This document shows, piece by piece, positions 44,961 to 53,390 of a DNA stretch of 64,000 nucleotides. The stretch lies in contig JAQTXH010000001.1 in assembly GCA_028688905.1 (NCBI GenBank), positions 854,156-918,155 of the forward strand. Direction: 5' to 3'. The notes under the pieces were generated by a model. That model saw only the letters and a list, made by a program, of their open reading frames with translations, made no database searches and was not told where the DNA came from. The stretch's first letter is position 1. The number at the start of each line of letters is the position of its first letter. Made by a program: the position numbers and the translations under genes. The stretch is from Acidiphilium sp. (lineage in GTDB: Bacteria > Pseudomonadota > Alphaproteobacteria > Acetobacterales > Acetobacteraceae).

Positions 44961-47729
44961 TCAAAGGGTTATGCCGACCTGAGGTGGCTGCGCCATGTAG
45001 CTTTTCACAGCAGCACCAGCTGCCGGGGTGAGCGCAGTTTGCTTCAACCCCGCGCGCTCCAGCAGCGCGCCCGTTAGCTTGCCCCGGTCATTGGTGTAAA
45101 TGGCGGTGCATTCCCTGGCGCGGGAGAGCGCAACGTAGAAGCTTTTCTGATCAATCAGATGCGTGGCTGCACTGTCGGCGTGGATGAAGGTTCGCTCGGC
45201 GGTGCGCCCCTGGGCGGCGAAGGCTGTGGCGACATAAGAATGGGCGATGTGCTGGTCTCGGGGGTTATCCAGCGCCAACGTTTCGATCTTACCATTGGCC
45301 ATCCGGATTTTGGCTTCCCGCGTGGTTGGGTCAACGGCGATTATCTCACCCTGTTGCCCGTTGATCCGGCCCATGGCGCGGTCATTACGGGTAAACTGCA
45401 CTTGGTCCCCCGCCCGCAGCTCGATCACCTCGGTGGTGAAAGCCTGAGCGTGCGACGCGCCCCATTGCCGCAGCCGCCAATCAATGGCCCGGCCGGTCTT
45501 ATCGGCCAGAGTGACAGCAGTTTTTTTGGTATCGATGCCAACCACGCGATAGGCTTGTGCCTTTGACACACCTTTGTCGGCATAGTCCTTGGCAAAGCGG
45601 ATCATGTCGCCGATGGCGTAGCTGTGCGCATCCTTAGCCTCGGCGCGGGTCAGGTCGCGAGGCACCAGCCTTGTGGCCGCAACGGCGGGGCCGTGCAGGG
45701 CGCCGGTTTCCGCCAGGCGGTGGCGGATTTCCTTGGTCAGTGCGTCACGCCCCGCACGGGATGGCTCAACCACCAGCGCTTTATGCCTCTCTTTGGTGTC
45801 CAACTTGGCGTAATCCTGGGCGATCTGGGCGAAGCGGGCCTCGCGCGTGTCGCACTCGATGACGTGCCCACCGCCCGCATCCAGCGCAGCCAGAGCCTTC
45901 TTAGCATCACCCGCCAGGCTGGCTTCCACCGCCGCTTTGGCGTGCTCGTTGGTCTGGCGCAGAATCTTGGTCAGGCGGGCAGTTTCCATGCCCGCGCCCT
46001 GTAGCTGCGTGAAGGCCGCGCCCGCCGCCACGGACCCGAGCTGCGCCGTATCACCCACCAGCAGCACCCGCGCCCGTTGGGATTCGGCCAAACTCAACAA
46101 CTTGGCGGCATCGGCGGTCGAGATCAGCGAGGCTTCGTCGACAATCCAAAGCCGTTCCTTCGGGGACGGGCGGCCCGGTGCCAATAAATGCCGGGCCAGC
46201 GTGTCGGCGCGGGCCTCAAGCGCCTCGCCCAAAACCTGCGCCGCCGATGCCGTGGGGGCGAGCGCTGTCACCTGAATGCCACTTGCCTCGGCCTCGCGCG
46301 CGATGGTGGCCAAGACCGTGGAAGTCTTGGCGGTGCCCGCCGCGCCCTGCAAACCGATGACGCGATTACGGCTGCAGAGAATTTGCGCGGTGGCCGCGCG
46401 CTGCTCGTCGGTCCAGCCATGGCCTTGTTCGGCGTTGCGCCGTTCAGCCTCGGCAACTGCGCGGGCGGCAGCGATAGGGGACAAGATCGGCGTCACCTGC
46501 TGGCGGGCTTGTTCCTCCAGCCGCAGCATCGTGGACTCGTTGGCGATAGTCGCGGCGGTGGTGAAACCCTCGAACCCTACGCCGCGCCGGTCAAGGCACT
46601 CGCGCGTTTCCAGCTCTCCGGCCTTTTCCGCGCGGGCAATTGCGGTGGCAATGTCGTTATGCCCAACGCGGCCCATGCCAAACCGTCCGGCCACCTCATG
46701 CAAGGCGGTGGTGGAGAACACAGATTGCCGCTCACCCAACATCGCCGCGCCTTGCGCCACGGCGCGGTCAGCCGCTAGTTCACGGGCAAATTCATGGTCG
46801 GCGACCAGAGTAGCGGCTTCCGCCCGTACCTCGGCTTGAGCAATTAACCCGCGCCGGGCTTGCTCATCCCACCCGGCTGTATCAGCGGTTTCTCGCCAAT
46901 CGCCGATCAGTTCGGCACGGGGCACCGCCTCCTTGGCCAGCCGCGTGTCCAGCGCTGCGATCTGCTTCTCGGCGGCGCTGGCGTCCGCCCGACTTTTGCC
47001 TCGCTCCGCTAGCCGTGCCTCAATCGCCGCGCTGCGCTGGCTGAATGCCTCCAGCGTGGTGCTGCCAATGCCAGCAATCTCGAAGGTCGAATCCTTGCCG
47101 CGCTCAATGGTGTAACCAAGGCGCTGCACCTCGGCGGCCAGCTCCTGCCGGAAGATGGCCCCCATCTGCTTTTGCATCTGGTAGAAGGCGCGCGGCTCCA
47201 AGCTGCGCCATTGCCCGGCCTCGTCCTGGGTCATGTTGAGAATAACATTATGGGTATGAAGCTGCGGATCGAGTGCGCGGCTGGTGCCGTGCCGGAAAGA
47301 GGCGATGACTAGATTGCCAGTTGCTTCCCGCCGGACAGAGCCATCCTCCCGGATGCGGGTGGCAGTAAAATGCTGCTCCGCCAATCCCAGCGCGGTTTTC
47401 ACGGCACGCTCATGCGCGGCAATGAGGCGGCGGTCGCCCGCCACCTCAGCCATCAGGGATACGGATTTGGGCGCGCTGAAGGTCACATCCCAACCGGGCC
47501 GGTGCTCCCATTCGCCGTCGCGCATCGTGCCCAAGCTCTGACCGGAGACATGCCCTTCCAGCAGCCGGGCGAACTGGTCACGGTCAACGGCCTCGTTCAA
47601 GTTCAGGGCCTGCGCGCCTTGGCCCAGCCATTCCGAGGGGGCAAGGCCCCCTTCGGCATAATAATCATCGGCCTCGTAATAGCTGGCGGCCTGCCCGGCA
47701 CTGGTCAGGGCGGAGATTGTCGCCACCAT
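44961..47729 (-). CDS. trwC: MobF-family conjugative relaxase-helicase (TrwC/TraI-like)
   Basis: A 922-residue protein. The N-terminal TrwC domain has the paired tyrosines in ASYYEADDYYAEGGLAPSEW, VTFSAPKSVSLMAEVAG, and the metal histidines in DPQLHTHNVILNMTQ. A RecD2-like helicase follows: Walker A GLQGAAGTAKTSTVL, WIVDEASLIS, LVGDTAQLGSV, and a late FYVALSRARECTAIYT. It would nick oriT and unwind the transferred strand. Its start overlaps the coupling-protein stop by 1 nt (TAATG), completing a trwA-trwB-trwC order. Confidence 0.95.
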   Translation of the reverse strand: MVATISALTSAGQAASYYEADDYYAEGGLAPSEWLGQGAQALNLNEAVDRDQFARLLEGHVSGQSLGTMRDGEWEHRPGWDVTFSAPKSVSLMAEVAGDRRLIAAHERAVKTALGLAEQHFTATRIREDGSVRREATGNLVIASFRHGTSRALDPQLHTHNVILNMTQDEAGQWRSLEPRAFYQMQKQMGAIFRQELAAEVQRLGYTIERGKDSTFEIAGIGSTTLEAFSQRSAAIEARLAERGKSRADASAAEKQIAALDTRLAKEAVPRAELIGDWRETADTAGWDEQARRGLIAQAEVRAEAATLVADHEFARELAADRAVAQGAAMLGERQSVFSTTALHEVAGRFGMGRVGHNDIATAIARAEKAGELETRECLDRRGVGFEGFTTAATIANESTMLRLEEQARQQVTPILSPIAAARAVAEAERRNAEQGHGWTDEQRAATAQILCSRNRVIGLQGAAGTAKTSTVLATIAREAEASGIQVTALAPTASAAQVLGEALEARADTLARHLLAPGRPSPKERLWIVDEASLISTADAAKLLSLAESQRARVLLVGDTAQLGSVAAGAAFTQLQGAGMETARLTKILRQTNEHAKAAVEASLAGDAKKALAALDAGGGHVIECDTREARFAQIAQDYAKLDTKERHKALVVEPSRAGRDALTKEIRHRLAETGALHGPAVAATRLVPRDLTRAEAKDAHSYAIGDMIRFAKDYADKGVSKAQAYRVVGIDTKKTAVTLADKTGRAIDWRLRQWGASHAQAFTTEVIELRAGDQVQFTRNDRAMGRINGQQGEIIAVDPTTREAKIRMANGKIETLALDNPRDQHIAHSYVATAFAAQGRTAERTFIHADSAATHLIDQKSFYVALSRARECTAIYTNDRGKLTGALLERAGLKQTALTPAAGAAVKSYMAQPPQVGITL

Positions 47730-49585
47730 TACACCGGCCCCGGCCCAAGAATTGTACCCTGGATAGGGGCGTCGGGCGTTTTGGCGTTCTGAGCCTCTTG
47801 GGCCTCCTGCAATCCACCCCAGAGCGTTTCCGAAACATCGGCGGGGATGAAGTCAGGCTGCCTCGCCGGGCCACGCGCGATGATATGGTTATTCGTCAGC
47901 TTGATCCGCGCCACCGGCAAGCCGTCAGGCAGCAGCAGATAGCCGGTATGTTTGGGCAAGCGCAGATCACTCTCCAACACGGCGGCGCGCAATTCGCGCA
48001 TCGTGCTCAAGGTCCGCTGCGGCTTACCCGTCTTGGGGTCAAACGTCTCTGCCAGTTTTTGGACCTCAATTTCCACGCTGCCGATGGTTGCAGAGGCCCA
48101 TTCCCGGCTGGCATGGTCGCTCATTTGGAGAAATAATTTGCTGTTACAGCAGCCCAAGAGAGCCTCGCTACCATCTGGGCCGTAATGCCCGCGCATCTGA
48201 CCGATGGTTTGGAAGGACAGGATAGCACAAGCACCGAATTTGCGACCTTGGGGCAAGAGTCGTTCCAGGTTCTCGACCCGGGGCAGGTCGGCCAGCTCGT
48301 CGAGTAAGAACCACACTCTGCGGGTTGGGCTGGCGGACAAGCCCAGCATGGCGCTGGCGGCAGCCTCAAGCCACAAAGCCATGAGGGGCTTCATGGCTTC
48401 GAAATAGTCCTCCTTTCTGGGCACGAATATCCAAGGCTTGCGGCCCCTATGCTGGTCGACCCCCTTGAAAAATTGGGAGATTGAAAAGGATGCCTCCCCG
48501 TCACGGGGTGCCTTGCGCAGGAACATGAGCATGTTGACCGCCTTGACCAACATGAACAGCACGCTGGCGGTCGCTCGGTCGGCATCTTTCTCAAAGGAAC
48601 GGGCAGATGACGTATTAGCGAGCCAATGCTTCAACTCCGTTTGCGGCATGGATTGCAACACATTTAGCAAGGTCTCCAATGTGCCGCGTCCTTCACGCCA
48701 AAGATTGCGCATGACATTGGCCACCAAATTGCGGGAAGTCTCCAGCCAGATATCTCGTTCCTCGTCGCCTGTCTTATTAATAAGACAGGCGGCAATGCGG
48801 TCAGCATCGGCAGGGTGGATGATCTCGGCGAAGGGACTCCAAAATGCCCCACGCTGATCGAAGGGGTTCAAAATGATGTCACCCCGTGCGGGGTCGTAAT
48901 AGTTGGCCACGAATTCCCCGCTGGTGTCGTACACCAACGCTGCCTCGCCCCTAGCTTCAATCACGTCCAGTTGCAGCCGAAGCGCCGTTGTTTTGCCACC
49001 TCCGGTTGCACCAATCAAAGCGACGTGCCGGGTTTCCAATCCACTTGGCAGGGTGACATCGCCAAATTGCAGGCGCGGTTCGTTGTTTTCCTCGTCTGTC
49101 ATGTCGGCCAAGGTTTCCTGACCAATCACCCGTGTGCCCCGCATGACGCGATCCTCCAGGCGCTCTTCTTGCTTGCGGCGCCGCCGGTCTGCTGTCAGCC
49201 AAAGCCCCGCCATCCCCCCGACAAAGCCCAGCGCACTCCCAAACGCGAGAGTGCGGGCAAAGCTTACCGCTTCCTGGCGCAATGGGTGGAACCTTGCCCA
49301 TTCCTTGACCCCTGCGCGGGCTGTCTGGCCATGCCAAGTCATCGACATCTCGGGGTCGGAAGGCAAATCCGACAGCAGAAAACTGGTGAAGGCGGCGATG
49401 CCATATTCGGTGTCGGCCCGTAGCTGCGGTGGGCTGGTTACCACCGCCCCCAAGGCCAACGCGCCGATTAACGCGCTACCCGCCAGCACGCGGGCTTTGA
49501 AGCGGAATTGAACTTGACCATCGGCGCGGTCACGCGCCCGCATGGCCGCGATATGCGCCCGGTTGCTGCTGTCTTTTGACATCAT
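47729..49585 (-). CDS. trwB: type IV coupling protein (TrwB/TraD-like)
   Basis: A 618-residue inner-membrane ATPase linking the relaxosome to a secretion channel. Two hydrophobic segments lie in the first ~130 residues (VLAGSALIGALALGAVV; FGSALGFVGGMAGLWLTA). Walker A is GATGGGKTTALRLQ, Walker B VWFLLDELADLPRVENL, followed by SFQTIGQMRGHYG. The start overlaps the accessory gene by 4 nt. No channel genes are in the window. Confidence 0.95.
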   Translation of the reverse strand: MMSKDSSNRAHIAAMRARDRADGQVQFRFKARVLAGSALIGALALGAVVTSPPQLRADTEYGIAAFTSFLLSDLPSDPEMSMTWHGQTARAGVKEWARFHPLRQEAVSFARTLAFGSALGFVGGMAGLWLTADRRRRKQEERLEDRVMRGTRVIGQETLADMTDEENNEPRLQFGDVTLPSGLETRHVALIGATGGGKTTALRLQLDVIEARGEAALVYDTSGEFVANYYDPARGDIILNPFDQRGAFWSPFAEIIHPADADRIAACLINKTGDEERDIWLETSRNLVANVMRNLWREGRGTLETLLNVLQSMPQTELKHWLANTSSARSFEKDADRATASVLFMLVKAVNMLMFLRKAPRDGEASFSISQFFKGVDQHRGRKPWIFVPRKEDYFEAMKPLMALWLEAAASAMLGLSASPTRRVWFLLDELADLPRVENLERLLPQGRKFGACAILSFQTIGQMRGHYGPDGSEALLGCCNSKLFLQMSDHASREWASATIGSVEIEVQKLAETFDPKTGKPQRTLSTMRELRAAVLESDLRLPKHTGYLLLPDGLPVARIKLTNNHIIARGPARQPDFIPADVSETLWGGLQEAQEAQNAKTPDAPIQGTILGPGPV

Positions 49586-49947
49586 GAATCTCCGGCGAGT
49601 TTCAACTGTCGGGCGAAGGCGGCGTTGATCTCGGCAATAAGGTTGGCTTCATCGGTACGGGGACCGACGGCAATGCGGGCGTAGGTGTAGGCGGCGCAAG
49701 AGGTAAATAGCGTCCGCTCAGTCAGGCGCTCTACATGAGCTTGCCTCGCGGCCAATGCCCCGATCTCCTGGGCAACAACTTCGGCAGCGAATTGCGGCGC
49801 TGTCTGCTCGCCGGAGATGGAAGCCAGCCCGGCCCGCACACATTGTTGCAATAGGGCATATGGGGTCGTCTGACGGCTTTGGGCAGCGTGACGCAATGCT
49901 TTGTCCAGCACCAAGGGAAGTCTTACGGAGTGCTGAACGAACTTCAT
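49582..49947 (-). CDS. TrwA-like relaxosome accessory protein
   Basis: A 121-residue protein at the position of trwA. The N-terminus VQHSVRLPLVLDKALRHAA looks like a ribbon-helix-helix strand and helix; the remainder is helical and alanine-rich. Such proteins bind oriT, enhance nicking and repress the operon. Assignment leans on gene order (just after the oriT region, coupled to trwB) plus the RHH-like start. Confidence 0.75.
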   Translation of the reverse strand: MKFVQHSVRLPLVLDKALRHAAQSRQTTPYALLQQCVRAGLASISGEQTAPQFAAEVVAQEIGALAARQAHVERLTERTLFTSCAAYTYARIAVGPRTDEANLIAEINAAFARQLKLAGDS

Positions 49948-50039
49948 GGCTCGTCCTCCCCCCGCATCCGGCGCGCATCCTCGGCCAACCCAGAAATTGC
50001 GCTAGGTACAGAACATGAGCCACGAGCGCACCCGGATCG

Positions 50040-50130
50040 CATCCTCGACCGGCTCAGGCTAATAGCTGCTCTGCGGAGCGTGGGGTGTGATCCCTCCCTT
50101 TGCGGCGATGCGTGAGCATCGCCGCTCTCG
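50040..50130 (-). other. candidate origin of transfer (oriT)
   Basis: Upstream of the trwABC cassette, as in R388. On the minus strand a GCTC-CGCA-GAGC dyad (50068-50079) is followed by AGCTATTAGCC, resembling the stem-then-nick layout of MobF origins (R388-type nick sequence ends ATAGCC; comparison from memory). A perfect 10-bp stem GCGGCGATGC/GCATCGCCGC with a 4-nt loop is at 50102-50125. The nick site is not proven. Confidence 0.4.
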
Positions 50131-50151
50131 GCGCGGCAAAATTGCTTGGGT

Positions 50152-50613
50152 TTACGCATCTTCCGGCCCCCGATGCTGATGTTGGGGCGTAATCTTCCAA
50201 CGGCCATCCATGGTCTCGTCTGCCCAGTTTCGGATGGTCGTTTCGATGGCTACCATGATGCGGTTATCGAGGTCGTGGGCTTCCTCAGGCGAGAGGTTTG
50301 CGGTCAGGCCTGGCGTCTCAACCAAGCCACCCGCCGGGCGGTAGCCTCTTTCATCGGTTATCGAGGGGGGGCCATCAATGCGGAAGAGGGAGGCTGTTCC
50401 CAGATAAACATTAAGGGGCGGCACGTCCCAACGATGCCAAAGCGCGACGGCAAACCGGTACGTCTCGCCGACCGTGTCATCGCGGGTCAGTTTCTCGATG
50501 ATCGGCATGACGCTCTCGGCAATGCGGGGCGTCGTCCGCAAGGTGAGGATTGTAACCTCCCTGGCGAAGAGTCGGGGGTGCAAGCTGACGGCGATATTGT
50601 GTAAGATGGACAC
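50152..50613 (-). CDS. hypothetical island protein
   Basis: A 153-residue protein I do not recognise. It is mostly mixed alpha/beta with no membrane segment; notable segments are VMPIIEKLTRDDTVGETYRF, VPPLNVYLGTASLFRIDG and LSPEEAHDLDNRIMVAIETT. Start is GTG with AGGA 8 nt upstream. It lies between the AlpA-like gene and oriT, so a role in mobilization or its control is possible but unproven. Confidence 0.6.
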   Translation of the reverse strand: MSILHNIAVSLHPRLFAREVTILTLRTTPRIAESVMPIIEKLTRDDTVGETYRFAVALWHRWDVPPLNVYLGTASLFRIDGPPSITDERGYRPAGGLVETPGLTANLSPEEAHDLDNRIMVAIETTIRNWADETMDGRWKITPQHQHRGPEDA

Positions 50614-50673
50614 AAGTATATCCTTTCCGCGCGAAAGCGCGCGAATGCGTGGAGATCGATTTGTTGGGGGAGG

Positions 50674-50706
50674 TCCGACGCCCCCGATGCTAGGGGGGTA
50701 TCGGAC
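50674..50706. terminator. compound hairpin between alpA and the hypothetical gene
   Basis: GTCCGA...TCGGAC encloses CCCCC-GATGCTA-GGGGG, a 33-nt nested stem. A further GGGGG at 50666-50670 could pair with the same CCCCC instead, giving a mutually exclusive fold. It lies directly downstream of the AlpA-like stop. It may terminate or attenuate read-through into the mobilization genes. Confidence 0.5.
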
Positions 50707-50714
50707 ACGGCAGT

Positions 50715-50942
50715 TTAGCCTTTCGTGCCGGGGCGGAAGGCTTGAACACCCGAGTCCCTACGGGCCTCAATCCATTCTTCTACCTCGGCCAGATCCCAGG
50801 CAACGTTTCGGCAAGTGAGTACGATACGGCGAGGAAATTGGCCTCGTTGTTCCATGTTAAAAATCGTGCGCTCGGCCAGCGGAATCATCGCCTTGAGCTT
50901 CTTACGGTTGATGAGGGCCTTATTCGTTGACCTAGTCTCCAT
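50715..50942 (-). CDS. alpA: AlpA-family excisionase/regulator
   Basis: A 75-residue winged-helix protein of the AlpA/MerR-like excisionase group: INRKKLKAMIPLAERTIFNM, then EQRGQFPRRIVLTCRNVAWD and LAEVEEWIEARR. AlpA proteins activate or assist excision by P4-type integrases. A clean AAAGGAAA precedes the ATG. It diverges from the HTH gene across a 107-bp gap containing two AGTGCCA words spaced exactly 20 bp (50968, 50988), which may be operators. Confidence 0.85.
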   Translation of the reverse strand: METRSTNKALINRKKLKAMIPLAERTIFNMEQRGQFPRRIVLTCRNVAWDLAEVEEWIEARRDSGVQAFRPGTKG

Positions 50943-51036
50943 ATTGGGTTTCCTTTGATATCAATTAAGTGCCAGATGATACCGTCGAGTGCCAATAGAA
51001 ACTTTGGGAATAGTTAGAATTTAGTTGTCGCCCCAG

Positions 51037-51049
51037 TTATAATCGGGCC
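51037..51049 (+). promoter_or_regulatory. -10 box implying a leaderless start
   Basis: A perfect TATAAT (51038-51043) ends 6 bp before the ATG of the HTH gene, and TTAGAA lies 18 bp upstream as a weak -35. Transcription would begin at or next to the ATG; no Shine-Dalgarno is present between. Confidence 0.4.
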
Positions 51050-51886
51050 ATGAAAAAGCCTCGGATAGCGCAAACCGCATTTGATCCATATCTCGAACGG
51101 TTGGTTGTGGACTTCGATCCGAACTCGGATCGCATCCGAGCCAAGCTCGATAACGCTTATACTTGTCATTTTTGCGAACTCTGCTGGCACCCCACCGAGT
51201 ATTCGAGAACTCTGGATATGCTAATGGTCGTAAAGCGTCTAGAAAGAGGAAACGCGAAATCCGTGCCTCCCCCAGATGCCTTGAGCGCCGCCGCTCAGAA
51301 ACAGGTCGATGCGTTAGTGGCGCGCTATGAAAAAGCATGTAAAGGCGAGTTTGGTCCGCATGAGGCCGGCCGCATGTTGAATAGACACTGCGAAATCGTT
51401 GAAATGCGCGGTGATTTTTCAGTGGATAGCTTCCGAGATCATGTCCAGGAGAAGATGCTTGTTACGGAATGGGCTAGGCGTGGTGAATTGGTCAGGCCTA
51501 CTAGACTGCCGCGCCAACCCGACGGGGCCGCAAAGCCAAGTAAGCTGTATTGCGAAAAACATAATCCTAGACGCAGCGAAGAAGCTCGCCGAGCATATCA
51601 GCGGGATAGAAGATTTGCAGCAGAGTATGAGGCGCTAATTAAACAAATCTGGAGGCGAGGTATTAACACCGCCACTCTTCCTGCATGGGACATTAAAGCC
51701 CACGCTTATGTTAGGAAAGAAGCCTATGACCAGCTCCAAAAGCTCAAAACTCCAACTAAAATGATAGATGACATGCTCGCCAACGGAGCCATGAATCAAG
51801 CTGAAATAGCGCGCCAACTTGGCGTATCACGCCAAGCAGTTTCCGCTGCCTTCAAGCGGCGAGCGCAGAAGCTCATTAAATGCTAG
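51050..51886 (+). CDS. HTH protein with cysteine cluster, unknown function
   Basis: A 278-residue protein. Near residue 39 CHFCELCWHPTEYSRTLDML and later NRHCEIVEM and LYCEKHNPRRSEEARRAYQR suggest metal-binding elements; the C-terminus has a clear helix-turn-helix, MNQAEIARQLGVSRQAVSAA. Middle regions are not recognised. It ends 4 bp from the convergent integrase and is AT-richer than neighbours. It may regulate the island or act in its replication; this is guesswork. Confidence 0.7.
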   Translation: MKKPRIAQTAFDPYLERLVVDFDPNSDRIRAKLDNAYTCHFCELCWHPTEYSRTLDMLMVVKRLERGNAKSVPPPDALSAAAQKQVDALVARYEKACKGEFGPHEAGRMLNRHCEIVEMRGDFSVDSFRDHVQEKMLVTEWARRGELVRPTRLPRQPDGAAKPSKLYCEKHNPRRSEEARRAYQRDRRFAAEYEALIKQIWRRGINTATLPAWDIKAHAYVRKEAYDQLQKLKTPTKMIDDMLANGAMNQAEIARQLGVSRQAVSAAFKRRAQKLIKC

Positions 51887-51890
51887 CGAC

Positions 51891-53084
51891 TTACCGTTTG
51901 CGCGTCCATTCATCAATCATGTCTGCCCAGTCTTGCAGCATCGCCGTGCGCTGCTCGCGGTACTCGGCCTTGTTATAGACAGCCCTCACGCCCTGCTGTT
52001 CGTGCGCAAGGCATTTCTCGATCCAGTCGGTGTTATAGCCCGCTTCATGTAGCAGCGTGCTGGCTGTGCGCCGCAGATCATGCGGCCCGAATTTGGCAAG
52101 GGGCTTTCCCTCTTTCTGAGCCAGCCGGTATGTCAACGTCAGCACTTGGTTGAGCGTGGCGTTGCTCATGGGTAGGTCTGAATCGTAGCGCGACGGCAGC
52201 ACATAGGCAGAACCACCCGCGAAGGTTTTGAGGGCAATAAAAATATCCAACGCCTGCCGAGGCAAGAACACCAAATGAGGATTGCGCCGCTTCATCCGCT
52301 CCTTTGGAATCGTCCAAAGCGCCGCGCTGAAATTGATCTCGCTCCACGTCGCGTTGGTCAGTTCACTCTTACGCACCAAGGTCAGCAACAGCAGCTTAGC
52401 CGCTGCCCGAATGGAGGGTGTCGTGCCGATACGCTCGATATATTGGTACATCAGGCCGATTTCATCCGGGGTCAGTGCCCGGTCGCGTGGCTCGAATTTG
52501 GCGATGCTTGTCGGACGTACCAGTTCCGCCGGGTTTTCGACCCTCTGGCCGCGCTCAATGGCCCAGCGGTAAACCTGAAACATCACCTCGCGGGCATGTA
52601 CTGCGGTTGCAGGGGCACCACGCGCCACGATGGCATCGGTCACGGCACGCAAATCCTCGTGGGTAATCTCCGCCAGCTTCTGATTCCCGAATTTCGGCTT
52701 CAATTCGCGCTCGAACACTAAGCGGCGCATGTCGCGGGTCGAGTCGGCCATCTGGTAACCCCGCAGCCATTTTTCCGCCCAGGCACCGAATGTCTCCGCG
52801 TCCTTTAGGCGCGTCTTGTCCCGTGCCTTCTCTTTGGCCGGAGATTTTCCGGCGGTAATCATCTTCTTGGCCTCCCCCAACCGCTCACGGGCTTCTGCGA
52901 GGGTGATGCCGCCAACGCCGTAGCGGCCGAACGTGATCGTCTCCTGCCTGCCATGGATCGCATAGTTGTAGCGGAACGAGATGGCCCCCGTCGGCGTGAC
53001 GGCTACGTAGAGCCCGTCCCGGTCGTTCTCCTTATACAGCTTACCCTGCGGTTTGAGATTACGCAGCTTGGTATCGGTCAGCAC
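51891..53084 (-). CDS. int: P4-type tyrosine integrase
   Basis: A 397-residue site-specific recombinase with the P4/DUF4102 N-terminal domain (LTDTKLRNLKPQGKLYKEND, GLYVAVTPTGAISFRYNYA) and catalytic residues Arg in LTLVRKSELTNATW, His-x-x-Arg in GPHDLRRTASTLLHEAGY, His in LAHEQQGVRAVYN, and Tyr in NKAEYREQR. Start is GTG with AGGGGG upstream. It is the island gene nearest guaA, whose 3' end is its integration site. Confidence 0.96.
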   Translation of the reverse strand: MLTDTKLRNLKPQGKLYKENDRDGLYVAVTPTGAISFRYNYAIHGRQETITFGRYGVGGITLAEARERLGEAKKMITAGKSPAKEKARDKTRLKDAETFGAWAEKWLRGYQMADSTRDMRRLVFERELKPKFGNQKLAEITHEDLRAVTDAIVARGAPATAVHAREVMFQVYRWAIERGQRVENPAELVRPTSIAKFEPRDRALTPDEIGLMYQYIERIGTTPSIRAAAKLLLLTLVRKSELTNATWSEINFSAALWTIPKERMKRRNPHLVFLPRQALDIFIALKTFAGGSAYVLPSRYDSDLPMSNATLNQVLTLTYRLAQKEGKPLAKFGPHDLRRTASTLLHEAGYNTDWIEKCLAHEQQGVRAVYNKAEYREQRTAMLQDWADMIDEWTRKR

Positions 53085-53109
53085 GGCTTATCCCCCTCTT
53101 TTGGCCTAA

Positions 53110-53230
53110 ATACCATGATCTGATCACCCGCTTTTTCGTCGATAAAACTCAATTAAATCATAATATTAACTGCTTCAGATACCATGAATACCTGCGGCAG
53201 CTCTCATGGTATTGAAGGCATTCATGGTAT
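53110..53230. other. putative integrase arm-type sites, right end
   Basis: ATACCATGA at 53110 and 53179, and its complement TCATGGTAT at 53204 and 53222. The first lies 26 bp before the int start, so the integrase could also repress itself. The rest of the 306-bp gap between int and the att site holds only an A-rich run and the terminator below; no gene is seen. Confidence 0.55.
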
Positions 53231-53316
53231 CCAAAGCCGTTGATACCACCGATTATGCCATAAAAAAACAGTGCTTGGCGCTGCCCGAGGTTGCTAGACG
53301 ATGCCAGGGTTAGACA

Positions 53317-53343
53317 CGAAAAAGCCCCATTTTACAGGGGCTT
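53317..53343 (-). terminator. terminator facing guaA
   Basis: On the minus strand AAGCCCC-TGTAAAAT-GGGGCTT is followed by TTTC, giving a run of five Ts. It lies 48 bp past the guaA stop, inside the island. It would end guaA transcription and shield the island from read-through. Confidence 0.8.
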
Positions 53344-53390
53344 ATCCTTAGTTTTGTGCCGGTTAGTACCAGCCTATGCCGGACGCGGGA

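Noticed and set aside
49944..50207. Minus-strand 87-codon frame overlapping the TrwA-like start
   Set aside because: Although it has an ATGA overlap, it crosses the oriT hairpins, overlaps the end of the 153-residue gene, and its translation is Arg/Ser-rich without any family character.
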